Assembly (NCBI RefSeq): GCF_009905605.1
Contig: NZ_JAAAKZ010000001.1
Coordinates: forward strand, 806,001 to 870,000
DNA: 64,000 nucleotides
Origin: Runella sp. CRIBMP
Lineage (GTDB): Bacteria; Bacteroidota; Bacteroidia; Cytophagales; Spirosomataceae
Direction: 5' to 3'
The notes under the pieces are model-generated. The model had not been told where the DNA came from. It saw only the letters and a program-made list of their open reading frames with translations, and made no database searches. Position numbers and translations under genes: made by a program. Below, in pieces: positions 49,288 to 59,899 of this stretch (position 1 is its first letter; each line of letters opens with the position of its first letter).

Positions 49288-52200
49288 ATGAACTACAACT
49301 CTACTTTGCAGCGTATGCTAAAACGCCTGCTGATGACAGCAGTGGTGGTGGGCGGTTGCATGGCATTGGCCAATGCGCAAGTCCGTACCATCACGGGTAA
49401 AATTACCTCTAAAGAAGACGGGGCGGGAATGCCAGGTGTAAACATCGTTCTAAAAGGCACACAGCGAGGAGCCAGCAGTAACGGTACAGGTAACTATTCA
49501 ATTGAAGTTACTGGAAACAACCCCATATTGGTTTTTTCTTTTGTGGGATACAAGATGACAGAAATACCCGTCGGAACTCGGAGTATAGTGGATGTAACGA
49601 TGGAACCAGGCGCTGAAAATCTCCAAGAGGTTGTGGTAACGGCTTTGGGTATCAGTCGGGAAAAACGTTCTCTGGCGTTTTCGGTGGGTGAATTGAAGTC
49701 TGAAGACATCGTCAAGGCTGGTAACCCCAACTTAATGAAGTCGCTCGACGGGAAAGTGAGCGGGGTTAACTTGACCAATATCAGCAGCGACCCTACTTCT
49801 TCTGTATTGGTCAATATACGGGGAACTTCCGCAATGCCGTCTTTGAGTGACGCCAACGTTGCTTTAAAAGGCCAGCCTTTGTATGTTATCAACGGTGTGC
49901 CCGTTGGTACACAGTCGTTTACCAATAAAGATGGAGTAGACTTTGGAAATATCCTTTCGCAACTCAACCCAGAAGATATTGCTTCTGTAACCATCCTGAA
50001 AGGCGGTAGCGCTGGAGCACTTTATGGTGCAGAAGGTGGAAATGGCGTGGTGATGATTACCACCAAGTCGGGCGCTGGACTCAAAAAAGGCATCGGGGTA
50101 AGTTTTACCACCTCCGCCACCGCCGACAAAGCGTACCAGTTCTTTCCTGAGCAATTGGGCTACGGACAAGGTGAAAGGGCCTACGAATGGCAATATGACA
50201 ATACCGATACTTGGGGGCCTAAGCTCGACGGTAAATTTTCGGCAAATTATTGGGACGTAGCTGCAAAACAATGGAAGAATGGCCCGATGTTTTCGGCCAA
50301 TGAAGACCGCGTAAAAGCCTACCTTCAGACTGGAAGTACCATGACTAACACCATTGGCGTGACGGGCAATTATGATAAAGGCTCTTTCCGCTTTTCGGTT
50401 TCGGACATGAACAACAAAGGTGTGATGCCTAATACCAAAACGGACCAAAAATCATTCAGCCTAAATACTACCTACAACCTGACCAAAGATGTACGGGTGT
50501 CGGTGAGTGGAAGCTATATCAAAACGTTTTCGCCCAACAAGGCCAACAGCACGGGTTCTAACAGTGTACTGAACGATTTGTTGTTTAACATTCCGGCCAA
50601 CTTACAGCCTCTCGACCAAATGAGAGATTACTGGATGCCAGGCTTTGCGGGTATCCGTCAAAACGGTGCCATCATGAAAGACAACGGAATTGACGTTTCC
50701 CAAAATAACCCTTGGTGGATCACGTACGAAAAAATCCACAAGTTTGCCCGTGATAACTACTTCGGCAAAGCCCAGTTGGATTGGCAATTGTCTAAACCTT
50801 TTTCCTTGATGCTTCGTACGGGTATGCAGAATGTGAAAGAAAATTATGAGTTGAGACAATCATGGGGCGGCAAAGGCGATGCCTACGGCCAATTTGTTTC
50901 GGGTTCCAACGGTAGCATTGAAGCTAATACTGACGCCATCTTGACCTATAACAATACATTTGGCAAACTATCGGTCACGGTAGCTGGTGGCGGTAACTAT
51001 CGGTACACCAATGCTACTTCGATGGAAATCATCGGTGGCGATTTGAGCTCACCTTCCCTCTTTACGTTGGGTAATATCAAAGCGGGTACTTTGACCGTTA
51101 ACGGAAATCCGTACTTGGTGGGTAAGTCAGAAAGTTTGTATGGCACGGCCAATTTTGGCTATGACAACCAGTTGTTTCTAGAAGTAACCGGACGTAATGA
51201 CTGGAAAGGGGCCTATTCGCAAGAGAAAATCAGTTATTTCTATCCTTCTGCTTCGTTGAGCTGGGTACTTTCTGAGACTGTTAAACTTCCCACGATATTT
51301 AACTTAGTGAAAGCCCGCCTTAACTACGCTGACGTAGGAAACGGACTGGTTCGTCGTCGTTCCATCGACACGTATAGTTATGACGCCAGCCCTTGGGGTT
51401 CCATCAATACCGTCAGTTTGAATGCCTCTATTGTGGATCCAAACCTGAAAGCTCAGCATTCAGTGTCTAAAGAAATCGGGACCGATATCTGGATGTTGAA
51501 CAACCGCATCAAATTTGATTTTACGTATTTCATCAAAGACCAAAAAGACCAAATTGACAATATCCCGTTGGTGCAAGGAACTGGCTATACTGGTTTATTG
51601 ACCAACATCGGCGATGTGCGCAATAAAGGCTTTGAGTGGGGGTTGACCTATACACCCATCAAAACCAAAGAGTTGACTTGGGATATTTCGGCCAGCTTTA
51701 CCCATTATAAAGCTACAATTACTCGTTTGTCTGACAAATTTGCTCCTGCGGGTTATGTATTTGCGAGCTACGATGGCAAAACCAAAGTGAAAATCGCCGA
51801 AGGAGAAGTGATTGGGAGCATTTACGAAGAAAACCCAGTGTTGAGAGTAAAAACGGGAAAATACGCTGGAATGCCGTTGCTGGATGGTAATGAAGGGAAA
51901 ATTCAAAAATCAAGCGACGAAAGAGACCGTGGTAAATTGGGTAATTTCAACCCAGACTTTATTCTCGGTTTAAACACAACCCTTAAATACAAGCAGTTTA
52001 CGCTTGGATTGGTAGGTAGCCTGCGCAAAGGCGGCAAGTATGTGTCTGTCAATCAGCAATATGCCGAGTCAAATGGTCGTGCTACCACGACGTTGGGCGC
52101 GGGAGCCAACAACCCTTATTGGGTAGGAGGACGTGACGCCGAAAACGGTGGCTTGGTTTGGCCAGCCGAAGGTGCCAGCGAGTACGAGGCTATCAACAGT

Positions 52201-52653
52201 AACAACGATGATAAGCGGTCTAATTTTCAGGATGCTAGCTACGTAAAAGGAGTATTTCTGAATCCAAATTACACGGGCGACCCCGCTAAGGCAACGGATG
52301 CGGACTATATTGTGAACGGAGAGAATCCTAAAAACACCTTCTACGATTTCCCTTACAACGGATACGGCGATATCATCTGGAACTTTTCGGCCACCAGAAC
52401 CTACGACGCTACCAATTTCAAAATGAGAGAAATCACCCTCGCGTATACTTTGCCAAGAACATTGACCACAAAGTACAACCTCAGCAACGTCACATTTGCG
52501 CTGATTGGTAGAAACGTGTTTCAGTGGAATGCCTCGGGCCGTAACGAAGACCCCGAATCAGCGTTTAGTGGAGTGGGTACAAACCAAGGAATTCTCCGCG
52601 CTACGTTGCCAAGTATTCGTTCTTATGGCTTTAAGCTCTCTCTTGATTTTTAA
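49288..52653 (+). CDS. SusC/RagA family TonB-linked outer-membrane protein 1
   Basis: 1121 residues. Signal peptide (to about residue 31, ANAQ), then the carboxypeptidase-regulatory-like domain (VRTITGKITSKEDGAGMPGVNIVLKGTQ, about 32-110), a plug domain (LQEVVVTALGI, about 112-260) and a 22-stranded barrel to the terminal Phe. The SusC motif is degenerate (LYGAEGGNGVVMITTKSG instead of LYGSRAANGV). It forms the transport channel with the SusD protein encoded next and is energised by TonB. It is clearly more divergent than SusC 2 and 3, which resemble each other. Confidence 0.94.
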   Translation: MNYNSTLQRMLKRLLMTAVVVGGCMALANAQVRTITGKITSKEDGAGMPGVNIVLKGTQRGASSNGTGNYSIEVTGNNPILVFSFVGYKMTEIPVGTRSIVDVTMEPGAENLQEVVVTALGISREKRSLAFSVGELKSEDIVKAGNPNLMKSLDGKVSGVNLTNISSDPTSSVLVNIRGTSAMPSLSDANVALKGQPLYVINGVPVGTQSFTNKDGVDFGNILSQLNPEDIASVTILKGGSAGALYGAEGGNGVVMITTKSGAGLKKGIGVSFTTSATADKAYQFFPEQLGYGQGERAYEWQYDNTDTWGPKLDGKFSANYWDVAAKQWKNGPMFSANEDRVKAYLQTGSTMTNTIGVTGNYDKGSFRFSVSDMNNKGVMPNTKTDQKSFSLNTTYNLTKDVRVSVSGSYIKTFSPNKANSTGSNSVLNDLLFNIPANLQPLDQMRDYWMPGFAGIRQNGAIMKDNGIDVSQNNPWWITYEKIHKFARDNYFGKAQLDWQLSKPFSLMLRTGMQNVKENYELRQSWGGKGDAYGQFVSGSNGSIEANTDAILTYNNTFGKLSVTVAGGGNYRYTNATSMEIIGGDLSSPSLFTLGNIKAGTLTVNGNPYLVGKSESLYGTANFGYDNQLFLEVTGRNDWKGAYSQEKISYFYPSASLSWVLSETVKLPTIFNLVKARLNYADVGNGLVRRRSIDTYSYDASPWGSINTVSLNASIVDPNLKAQHSVSKEIGTDIWMLNNRIKFDFTYFIKDQKDQIDNIPLVQGTGYTGLLTNIGDVRNKGFEWGLTYTPIKTKELTWDISASFTHYKATITRLSDKFAPAGYVFASYDGKTKVKIAEGEVIGSIYEENPVLRVKTGKYAGMPLLDGNEGKIQKSSDERDRGKLGNFNPDFILGLNTTLKYKQFTLGLVGSLRKGGKYVSVNQQYAESNGRATTTLGAGANNPYWVGGRDAENGGLVWPAEGASEYEAINSNNDDKRSNFQDASYVKGVFLNPNYTGDPAKATDADYIVNGENPKNTFYDFPYNGYGDIIWNFSATRTYDATNFKMREITLAYTLPRTLTTKYNLSNVTFALIGRNVFQWNASGRNEDPESAFSGVGTNQGILRATLPSIRSYGFKLSLDF

Positions 52654-52683
52654 TGTTTAATACCCTTTGTAACAACAAGATAT

Positions 52684-54321
52684 ATGAAATCCTTTTTCAA
52701 AATAGTCGCAATGGTCTTACTCGCGGGGGTGTTTTCCTGCAGTGATGACGAGTTACGGATTACCGATACCGTACAGCAGTTGGATGCGGTAGAATCAGTG
52801 AATGACCCTTATTTGTTGGCTTCCGTCATTAAGCAAACGTCGCTTTTTTACCAAAATATGAGCTTTGATAACCGCCGGCTTCCGAGCGCGGTGCAGCACA
52901 TGCAAAGCAACTACCAAAGCGGCGACAACTTTTATTCGGGCTTCAAATCGCCAATCGACGATATGTATGCCGCGATGAATATCCTGAAGTTGGTGGATGG
53001 TTCTATTGGTTTAGCCGACAAAAGAGCCTCAAAAGCCCACAAAGGCATATTTATTACTTTCCGGGTGTTGCTGTTTTCATTCATGACCGATTTTTACGGA
53101 GACGTGTATTATTCGGAAGCCCTAAAAGCCCGTGAAGGAATTTTATATCCTAAATACGACAAACAGCAGACAACGTATAACGGTTTGCTCAAAGAATTGG
53201 ATGATGCTACCGCCCTGATTACTTCGGGCACTGAGCCGATTGATAAGAGCTATGACCTGATGTTTGGTGGTGATAAAACCAAGTGGATAAAGTTTGCCAA
53301 CTCCCTTAAATTGCGACTGTTGCTTCATGCGTCGGCCAAAATGCCTGATGCTGGGGCCAAAATGGCGGCCGTGGCTAGTTTGCCGATTTTTACGGAAGCC
53401 ACCGACAATGCCTCAATTTCCTACGTAGGTGTAACGGCCGATAATTCTTGGAAAGGCGGAACCATCAACTGGGGTTCGGTCGATGAATTTAATAAAAGAA
53501 GACCTTGCAAAACATTGGTGGATAAGTTGACGGACTTGAATGACCCTCGTTTGGCTATCTGGGTAGCTCCTGTGGAGAATCCTTGGACAACCGATAAAAC
53601 CAAAAACGGTGTTTCGGTAACCACGACTGACCCGAATGGCTTTACGTATACTTCAAAATGGGAATACCTCGACCGTACCAACAAAGACATTGCCGCGCAA
53701 GCCTCCAACATTACAGATACCGACAAATTATACACTGGATTTATCGCTGGGATGTTGAGTGACTGGAAAAACGGGAATGGTCACTACAACACCGCAGCTG
53801 GCGGTGTGGTCGGTAACTTTAAAGTATCACAGTTTTCGCAGTTGTTTCGTCAAAACAAACACAACCTGCTGAAGGCCCAAATCATGAACAGTGACGAAGT
53901 ACAATTCATACTGGCAGAAGCCGCTGCCAAAGGCTTGATAACGGGTAGTGCTGATGCGTATTATCGCAAAGGAATCACCAATTCATTGCTGCGCTGGGGG
54001 GTAAAACAGGCAGATATTGATACCTATTTGAAACAGGGAAGTATCGCATTGCCAGCCGATAAGGCGGGGCAATTGGCCAAAATTGCCGACCAAAAATGGC
54101 TTTCGCTGTTCCTTGTTTCGTCAGAAGCGTATCTTGATTTACGCCGGTCAGGCTTACCAAATATTTTCAACAACGGACGTTTGAGCGGCTTTCCGTTCCC
54201 CCTCCGCTACCGCTACCCAGGCAATGAGCTAGGGCAAAACAAAACCGCTTATGACCTCGGAGTAGGTTCATTGACCCCCGCCGTTGATGACCAATTCTCC
54301 AAAATTTGGTTGCTACAATAA
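52684..54321 (+). CDS. SusD/RagB family nutrient-binding lipoprotein 1 (SusD-like_2 type)
   Basis: 545 residues, signal with lipobox (LLAGVFSC). The helical SusD-like_2 fold shows FRVLLFSFMTDFYGDVYYSEAL, KTKWIKFANSLKLRLLLHASAKM, SDEVQFILAEAAAKGLI and KWLSLFLVSSEAYLDLRRSGLP. It caps the SusC channel and binds the imported ligand outside the cell. It is 30 bases after SusC 1, so one operon, and is followed by a terminator. Confidence 0.92.
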   Translation: MKSFFKIVAMVLLAGVFSCSDDELRITDTVQQLDAVESVNDPYLLASVIKQTSLFYQNMSFDNRRLPSAVQHMQSNYQSGDNFYSGFKSPIDDMYAAMNILKLVDGSIGLADKRASKAHKGIFITFRVLLFSFMTDFYGDVYYSEALKAREGILYPKYDKQQTTYNGLLKELDDATALITSGTEPIDKSYDLMFGGDKTKWIKFANSLKLRLLLHASAKMPDAGAKMAAVASLPIFTEATDNASISYVGVTADNSWKGGTINWGSVDEFNKRRPCKTLVDKLTDLNDPRLAIWVAPVENPWTTDKTKNGVSVTTTDPNGFTYTSKWEYLDRTNKDIAAQASNITDTDKLYTGFIAGMLSDWKNGNGHYNTAAGGVVGNFKVSQFSQLFRQNKHNLLKAQIMNSDEVQFILAEAAAKGLITGSADAYYRKGITNSLLRWGVKQADIDTYLKQGSIALPADKAGQLAKIADQKWLSLFLVSSEAYLDLRRSGLPNIFNNGRLSGFPFPLRYRYPGNELGQNKTAYDLGVGSLTPAVDDQFSKIWLLQ

Positions 54322-54329
54322 CCTTTTTT

Positions 54330-54375
54330 ACCGTCGGGGAATGACTATATACGTTTCCCGACGGTCTTTCTTGTC
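54330..54375 (+). terminator. Terminator after SusD 1
   Basis: A 12-bp stem with one G-U pair (ACCGTCGGGGAA at 54330-54341 with TTTCCCGACGGT at 54354-54365), followed by CTTTCTTGTCTT. The T-run is interrupted but consistent with termination. Confidence 0.7.
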
Positions 54376-54556
54376 TTCTATAATTTTCTTCAAAATTTAT
54401 TAATTTAACTATAAAGCGAGTCTTTTTGATTGATTGAAAAAAGGCCTCTTTTCGAGTTTTAAGCGGTGTTTGTTAAAAAAATAACACATCGCGAATAGCC
54501 TGTTTGTTAGGTTATTTCGTACCTCAGGTACTAACTAACTAAACATTGCAAGCTAT

Positions 54557-57500
54557 ATGAAACACTTTTTTCTATTCCAACGGACAATCAGGCGATTGCT
54601 TGTCGTGGGATTGGTATTGGGCATGTTTTGCCCTGCTGTTCAGGCCCAGAACAGAGTAATCACAGGTAAAGTCACTACCAGCGAAGACGGTACTGGAATG
54701 CCCGGCGTTAACATTGTTTTGAAAGGTTCGCAAAAAGGAACCAGCAGTAATGCAACCGGAAATTACTCCATCGAAGTAAACGGGGCCAATCCAGTGCTCG
54801 TATTTTCGTTTGTGGGTTATGATGCTGCTGAAGTGGCAGTAGGAAACCGCAACGTAGTGGATGTCTCGTTGACCCCAGGTACCGAAAACCTCAACGAAGT
54901 AGTGGTGACGGCCTTGGGTATCAAGCGTGAAAAACGCGCCTTAGGTTATTCTGTAGGCGAGGTGTCGGGAAAAGACATCGTCAATGTACCCCAAGAAAAC
55001 GTGCTAAATGCGCTCTCTGGACGCGTAGCGGGGGTAACCATCAACCAAACCAGTGGGCCAGGGTCTTCTGTCAGTGTAATTATTCGGGGAGCTACTTCGC
55101 TGAGTAACGACAATCAGCCACTTTTTGTGATTGATGGAGTACCAGTAGCTAATAGTCTAAACAACTTGCGCTCCATGGGCGACCGCAACAACGTAGACTA
55201 CGGTAACGCCATTTCTGACATCAACCCTGACGATGTAGAGAGCATCTCAGTATTAAAAGGCCCAAGTGCGGCCGCTCTTTACGGCTCTCGTGCTGGTAAC
55301 GGGGTGATCTTAATTACGACCAAATCTGGTAAAAAAGGCAAAGGCGTAGGCGTTTCATTCTCGACAAGCAACGTTTTTGAGACTCCTTACCGCTTCTTAG
55401 ACTTCCACTACAAATACGCCAACGGTAACAGAAATGCACGTCTTGACGAAGCATCTGCTTACTGGGCAGGACCGGAATTGGACAAAGGTATTTTAGCTGC
55501 TCAATGGAATAGCCCATTGGATGCCAATGGCAACAAAATTCCGACTGAATTGAAGTCTTACAAAGACAATATGAAGAATTTTTTGCAAACGGGTATTACT
55601 ACGACAAACAATATCGCCATATCGGGTTCTAACGACAAAACAACCTATCGGGTGTCGTATAATTACATGAAGAATACGGGGCCTATTCCCAATTCAGACT
55701 TGAACCGTCACTCTTTATCAGCGGCTGGAACGTACGATATTACCACCAAACTAAAGTTAAATACAAATCTAAACTTCGTACGCTCTCAGTCAGACAACCG
55801 CCCTTCTACTGCTAACCGTGGTGCTAACCCACTGGAAGCGGTATATCAATGGTCACACGTTGATGTGCGCGAACTGAAAAACTATTGGATACCAGGACAG
55901 GAGCAAATCAAACAACTATCGCCTTCCAACGGTGATAACCCCTATTTCTTGGCCTATGGAATCAACAACGGCTTCAATCGTGACCGCATTTACGGAAATA
56001 TGAAGCTGGATTATCAAATTACTTCAGAATTGAGTGCCTTCGCTCGCGTATCGCACGATATGTTTGTGGAAGACCGCGAAACCAAAATCCCGTGGAGTTA
56101 TAGCCGTGTTAGAAATGGAGGATACTACTTACAAGGCATTGGTCGGAAAGAAACCAATACGGATTTCTTATTGACCTATAAAAAGAACATCAAGGCGATT
56201 GACTTGAGTGTATCGGGAGGAGGTAACTACATGACTCAAAACTACAAAGAAGATTACATGGGGGGTAGTATTTTGACGGTGCCAGGGCTGTATCGTGTTT
56301 CGAATATTCCATTGGCTTCGCTTCAAGTAAGTAATGCTAGTAGCAAAAAAGAAATATACAGTATTTATGGAATGGCTTCATTGGGTTACAAAAATATGCT
56401 GTATGTAGACTTGACCGCCCGCAACGACTGGTCGAGCACGCTCCCTGCCGAAAACCGCTCATATTTCTATCCATCGGCTTCGGTAAGCTGGTTGGCAAAC
56501 TATACGTTCAATCTGCCTAAATCAATTTCATTGCTGAAATTCAGAGCAGGCTGGGCTCAGGTAGGTAACGATGCTAACCCTTACCAATTGGTACCTACGC
56601 TGGGTACTGGTACTTGGGGAAGTTTGATTACGACGGGTGTACCAAGTACGTTGCTTAACGCGCAATTGAAGCCAGAAATCGCGACCTCTACTGAGGTAGG
56701 AGTTGATTTAGGTTTCTTTGAAAACCGCTTGCGCTTTGAAGGTACTTACTATTATCTAGAGAACAAAAACCAGATTTTGGGTATTACTACCCCTTCTTCT
56801 TCGGGTTTTGGTAGTAAGCTAATCAACGCAGGTTTATTGGCCAGCAAAGGGTGGGAAATCAATTTAGGTGGTAGCCCAATTCGCGACAAAAATGGTTGGA
56901 ATCTGGACATTAACGTAAACTTTACCCGCAACCGTACGACCATCAAAGAACTGACCGAAGGGATGGACTTTTATACCCTTTGGGATGACAACAATGGGGG
57001 GGCCTTCACCTTTGTTGGGGAAGAAGTCGGGAGTATCTATAGCCGTGGCTATGCACAGGTTACAGACCCAAGCTCGCCTTATTACCGGTGGCCAATCCTC
57101 GATAGAAACGGTAGCTGGATTCCTGTAAATGACCGCAACGCACGCGAAAAAGTGGGAAATTTCAACCCTCGTTTCATTGCGGGTATGCAGGCTACACTTT
57201 CTTACAAACGCTTCTCATTGGCTGCTAGCTTTGATGCTCGCATCGGTGGAAATTTCCAATCGTACACCTACCGTTACGGAGAGTCTGACTGGAAATCGCA
57301 GCGCCAAATTGACAACCTGATTGCAGGTGGGTTGTACTCAGAGGCAGAATTGGTGGCCCTCTTGAAATCAGATCCTGAAAAATACATCATTCCTCAAAAT
57401 GGAAACTTCCCACGGGTAGGGGGGTATACCAAAGCAACGGGAGGTATGGGTGCTGACGGAGACGGTGCGTTTGTACCAGGTGTGATTCTTCAATCTGATG

Positions 57501-57838
57501 GTACTTACAAAGAGCACCTAGGTGGTGCTGGAACAAATATCTATCCTATCTCAAATACTTTTGCCTGGAGCTACAACAAGCAAATCACGTTTGATGCTTC
57601 ATTTATAAAATTGAGAGAACTCTCTTTCGCCTATAACATTCCTAATGTTGGTGGATTCCGTAATGCCAGTATCTCAATATTTACCCGCAACTTGATGCTC
57701 TGGACTGCTTCAAAAATTGGCATTGATCCAGAAAGAGCGTTCCAAGCTGATGGCGGTCGTTTTAGACAAGGTATAGAACTACAAAACGTAATGCCTTGGA
57801 CAATGCCCGTTGGATTTAAATTAAATTTCAATTTGTAA
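54557..57838 (+). CDS. SusC/RagA family TonB-linked outer-membrane protein 2
   Basis: 1093 residues, start MKHFFLFQRTIRRLLVVGL. Domains as in SusC 1: signal peptide to about 30 (AVQAQ), regulatory-like domain (NRVITGKVTTSEDGTGMPGVNIVLKG), plug (LNEVVVTALGIKREKRALGYSVGEV), SusC motif LYGSRAGNGVILITTKSG and a barrel with a C-terminal FKLNFNL. It pairs with SusD 2, 24 bases downstream. Strong similarity to SusC 3 in plug and barrel indicates tandem duplication. Confidence 0.94.
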   Translation: MKHFFLFQRTIRRLLVVGLVLGMFCPAVQAQNRVITGKVTTSEDGTGMPGVNIVLKGSQKGTSSNATGNYSIEVNGANPVLVFSFVGYDAAEVAVGNRNVVDVSLTPGTENLNEVVVTALGIKREKRALGYSVGEVSGKDIVNVPQENVLNALSGRVAGVTINQTSGPGSSVSVIIRGATSLSNDNQPLFVIDGVPVANSLNNLRSMGDRNNVDYGNAISDINPDDVESISVLKGPSAAALYGSRAGNGVILITTKSGKKGKGVGVSFSTSNVFETPYRFLDFHYKYANGNRNARLDEASAYWAGPELDKGILAAQWNSPLDANGNKIPTELKSYKDNMKNFLQTGITTTNNIAISGSNDKTTYRVSYNYMKNTGPIPNSDLNRHSLSAAGTYDITTKLKLNTNLNFVRSQSDNRPSTANRGANPLEAVYQWSHVDVRELKNYWIPGQEQIKQLSPSNGDNPYFLAYGINNGFNRDRIYGNMKLDYQITSELSAFARVSHDMFVEDRETKIPWSYSRVRNGGYYLQGIGRKETNTDFLLTYKKNIKAIDLSVSGGGNYMTQNYKEDYMGGSILTVPGLYRVSNIPLASLQVSNASSKKEIYSIYGMASLGYKNMLYVDLTARNDWSSTLPAENRSYFYPSASVSWLANYTFNLPKSISLLKFRAGWAQVGNDANPYQLVPTLGTGTWGSLITTGVPSTLLNAQLKPEIATSTEVGVDLGFFENRLRFEGTYYYLENKNQILGITTPSSSGFGSKLINAGLLASKGWEINLGGSPIRDKNGWNLDINVNFTRNRTTIKELTEGMDFYTLWDDNNGGAFTFVGEEVGSIYSRGYAQVTDPSSPYYRWPILDRNGSWIPVNDRNAREKVGNFNPRFIAGMQATLSYKRFSLAASFDARIGGNFQSYTYRYGESDWKSQRQIDNLIAGGLYSEAELVALLKSDPEKYIIPQNGNFPRVGGYTKATGGMGADGDGAFVPGVILQSDGTYKEHLGGAGTNIYPISNTFAWSYNKQITFDASFIKLRELSFAYNIPNVGGFRNASISIFTRNLMLWTASKIGIDPERAFQADGGRFRQGIELQNVMPWTMPVGFKLNFNL

Positions 57839-57862
57839 TAATCTAACATTCCAATCATTTCG

Positions 57863-59554
57863 ATGAACATGTTAAAACTCATATCAAAATCAATATTGGT
57901 TCTTGCGATAGTGGTTGTGTCTTCTTGTGAAGATCGCCTGTCTGAAATCAACGAGAACCCCAACGGGATAGACCCTGCTTCGGCTAATCCGAACTTGGTG
58001 ATGCCTGAAGTAATGAACTCTGCGGCCCGGGCTTATCTGGAGCTTGGCTACGGGGATGTGGCTGGGGTTGCCCAACATATCCAACACGACGGCTGGTTTG
58101 GTGGAATCAACCACTACGAATGGGGGCCGCAAGACTGGAGTGGCTGGTATAACATGCTTCGTAACAACGAATTTATGTACAAGCGCTCAGTAGAACTCAA
58201 CTACAAATTTCACCAAGGTGTAGCGCTCACCATGCGCTCGTTTATCTTTGGCGTAATTACGGACTTGTGGGGAGATGCACCCTATACCGCAGCGGTAAAA
58301 GGCGACCAGTCAAATGAGTTTTTGAAACCAGCATTTGATAGCCAAGAGGTGATTTACAAAGGAATCATTGCTGACTTGAAAGCGGCTTCGGCGCTTTTTG
58401 CCACCAAAGATGCCACAGGCTATACCGCAGGATACGATATTTTCTACGCGGGAAATCCTACGTCATGGCAGAAATTTGCCAACACACTTTTGTTGCGTTA
58501 TTACATGCGGGTTTCCGACAAGATGCCCGCTGAAGCCAAAGCCGGGATTGAAGCCATCTACGCATCGGGAGTTTATATGAAAACCCCTGCCGAAGATGCC
58601 ACGATGAGCTACATTGGTGCTACAGCGGGTAACTCATGGCCAGGTGCGGTAGCTTTTGACCAAGAGCAAACTAATTTCAGAAGAAAAAAACCTGCGCAAA
58701 CGTTAGTAAATGCACTTTTAGCTAACAATGACCCTCGCTTAAAAGTATGGATTTCTCCCGTACATGTGCGTTGGGTTGCTGATGAAACCCTCACGATCGA
58801 CGTCGAGAAGTTTATTCGTAAAGACGGTGTTCCTCAATCAGTAAGCTATCTTACCGATCAAGTACTATTGCCTGAAATAAAAAAAGGGGCAAAGTACACT
58901 CGTCACTACAATCCCAAACTTTATAAAGGGGTAATCGATACAAATGAGTATGTAGGAGTGCCACCTGGCCTTATTCAACCAGATACCCACAATAACAACC
59001 CAACCCCCGGGCAAGTGGTACAAAACCAGCACGTTTCTCAGTTAGCTGAAATCTACCGTGGCAGCAGCGGTGGCCTGTTGAGAGCACGTTTGGCCTCATC
59101 GGCTGAGACGGCCTTCATCTTGGCCGAAGCCGCTCAAAAAGGCTGGGCCGTAGGAACCGCCGCTACGCACTACAACGCAGGTGTGAAAAACTCCCTCGAA
59201 ACTTGGGGCGTAGGCTCACAGTATGATGCCTACATCGCTAAGCCTGGTGTAGCCTACAACAATACGTTGGCGCGTATCATGGAGCAAAAATGGATTGCCA
59301 GCTGGACCGCCGCCACCGAAGCATGGTTTGATTATCGCAGAACGGGCCTTCCGGCACTCAAAGCGGGTCAGGCGTCGGCTGAGCCAGTATTGCCCGTTCG
59401 TTTCAACTACGGCGACAACGAAGTAAACTTCAACCGTACCAATGCCGACGCGGCCATCAATAAACTTGAGACCACAAAACACTCAGGTTTGAGAGGGAAA
59501 AATAGCCAATGGTCAAAACCTTGGATTGTACAAGGAACCAATAAACCTTGGTAG
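57863..59554 (+). CDS. SusD/RagB family nutrient-binding lipoprotein 2
   Basis: 563 residues with lipoprotein signal (SILVLAIVVVSSC). The mature protein starts with EDRLSEINENPNGIDPASANPNLVMPEV, closely matching SusD 3 (LNINPNGVDPDNANPNLV). Family motifs: FIFGVITDLWGDAPYTAAVKG, WQKFANTLLLRYYMRVSDKM, SAETAFILAEAAQKGWAVG, KWIASWTAATEAWFDYRRTGLPAL. It acts with SusC 2 and is followed by a terminator. Confidence 0.93.
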   Translation: MNMLKLISKSILVLAIVVVSSCEDRLSEINENPNGIDPASANPNLVMPEVMNSAARAYLELGYGDVAGVAQHIQHDGWFGGINHYEWGPQDWSGWYNMLRNNEFMYKRSVELNYKFHQGVALTMRSFIFGVITDLWGDAPYTAAVKGDQSNEFLKPAFDSQEVIYKGIIADLKAASALFATKDATGYTAGYDIFYAGNPTSWQKFANTLLLRYYMRVSDKMPAEAKAGIEAIYASGVYMKTPAEDATMSYIGATAGNSWPGAVAFDQEQTNFRRKKPAQTLVNALLANNDPRLKVWISPVHVRWVADETLTIDVEKFIRKDGVPQSVSYLTDQVLLPEIKKGAKYTRHYNPKLYKGVIDTNEYVGVPPGLIQPDTHNNNPTPGQVVQNQHVSQLAEIYRGSSGGLLRARLASSAETAFILAEAAQKGWAVGTAATHYNAGVKNSLETWGVGSQYDAYIAKPGVAYNNTLARIMEQKWIASWTAATEAWFDYRRTGLPALKAGQASAEPVLPVRFNYGDNEVNFNRTNADAAINKLETTKHSGLRGKNSQWSKPWIVQGTNKPW

Positions 59555-59899
59555 ACAAAGTCGAAGATTAGTTTAAATGTACAATTGGTAGTATGCTGAA
59601 AGGCGGGGGAATATTCCTCCGCCTTTCGTTTTTTTAGGATATTTTTGAGACAGGTTTTGGTGTAAAATTTTTCGGTTAATGGTATTTAACGCTCAAGTAT
59701 TTATTGTTAATTTGTTGATAATCAATAAAATAATAAAAATGTTTTTTTATAAAAAAAATAACAAGATTATCTCAATATTATAATATTTTTAAATTATCGT
59801 TAAATAGTACATTTTTTTGAAATAATTCTTCATGCAGAGTAGTCTGATTAATGGGTTTGTGGGTATTGGAATATAGAACTTCTTTAACCGATAATAACC
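59555..59899 (+). promoter_or_regulatory. Terminator plus AT-rich leader before SusC 3
   Basis: No gene. The left end has the SusD 2 terminator. The rest (about 59690-59830) is very AT-rich, with poly-A and poly-T tracts, and presumably holds the SusC 3 promoter; no clear TTTG/TAnnTTTG pair is seen. Confidence 0.4.
59598..59635 (+). terminator. Rho-independent terminator after SusD 2
   Basis: A 9-bp perfect stem GAAAGGCGG/CCGCCTTTC extended inward by a G-U and further pairs, followed by GTTTTTTT. Confidence 0.85.

Noticed and set aside
49864-50448. Minus-strand open frame (194 codons)
   Set aside because: Antisense to SusC 1; composition reflects the reverse of the coding strand.
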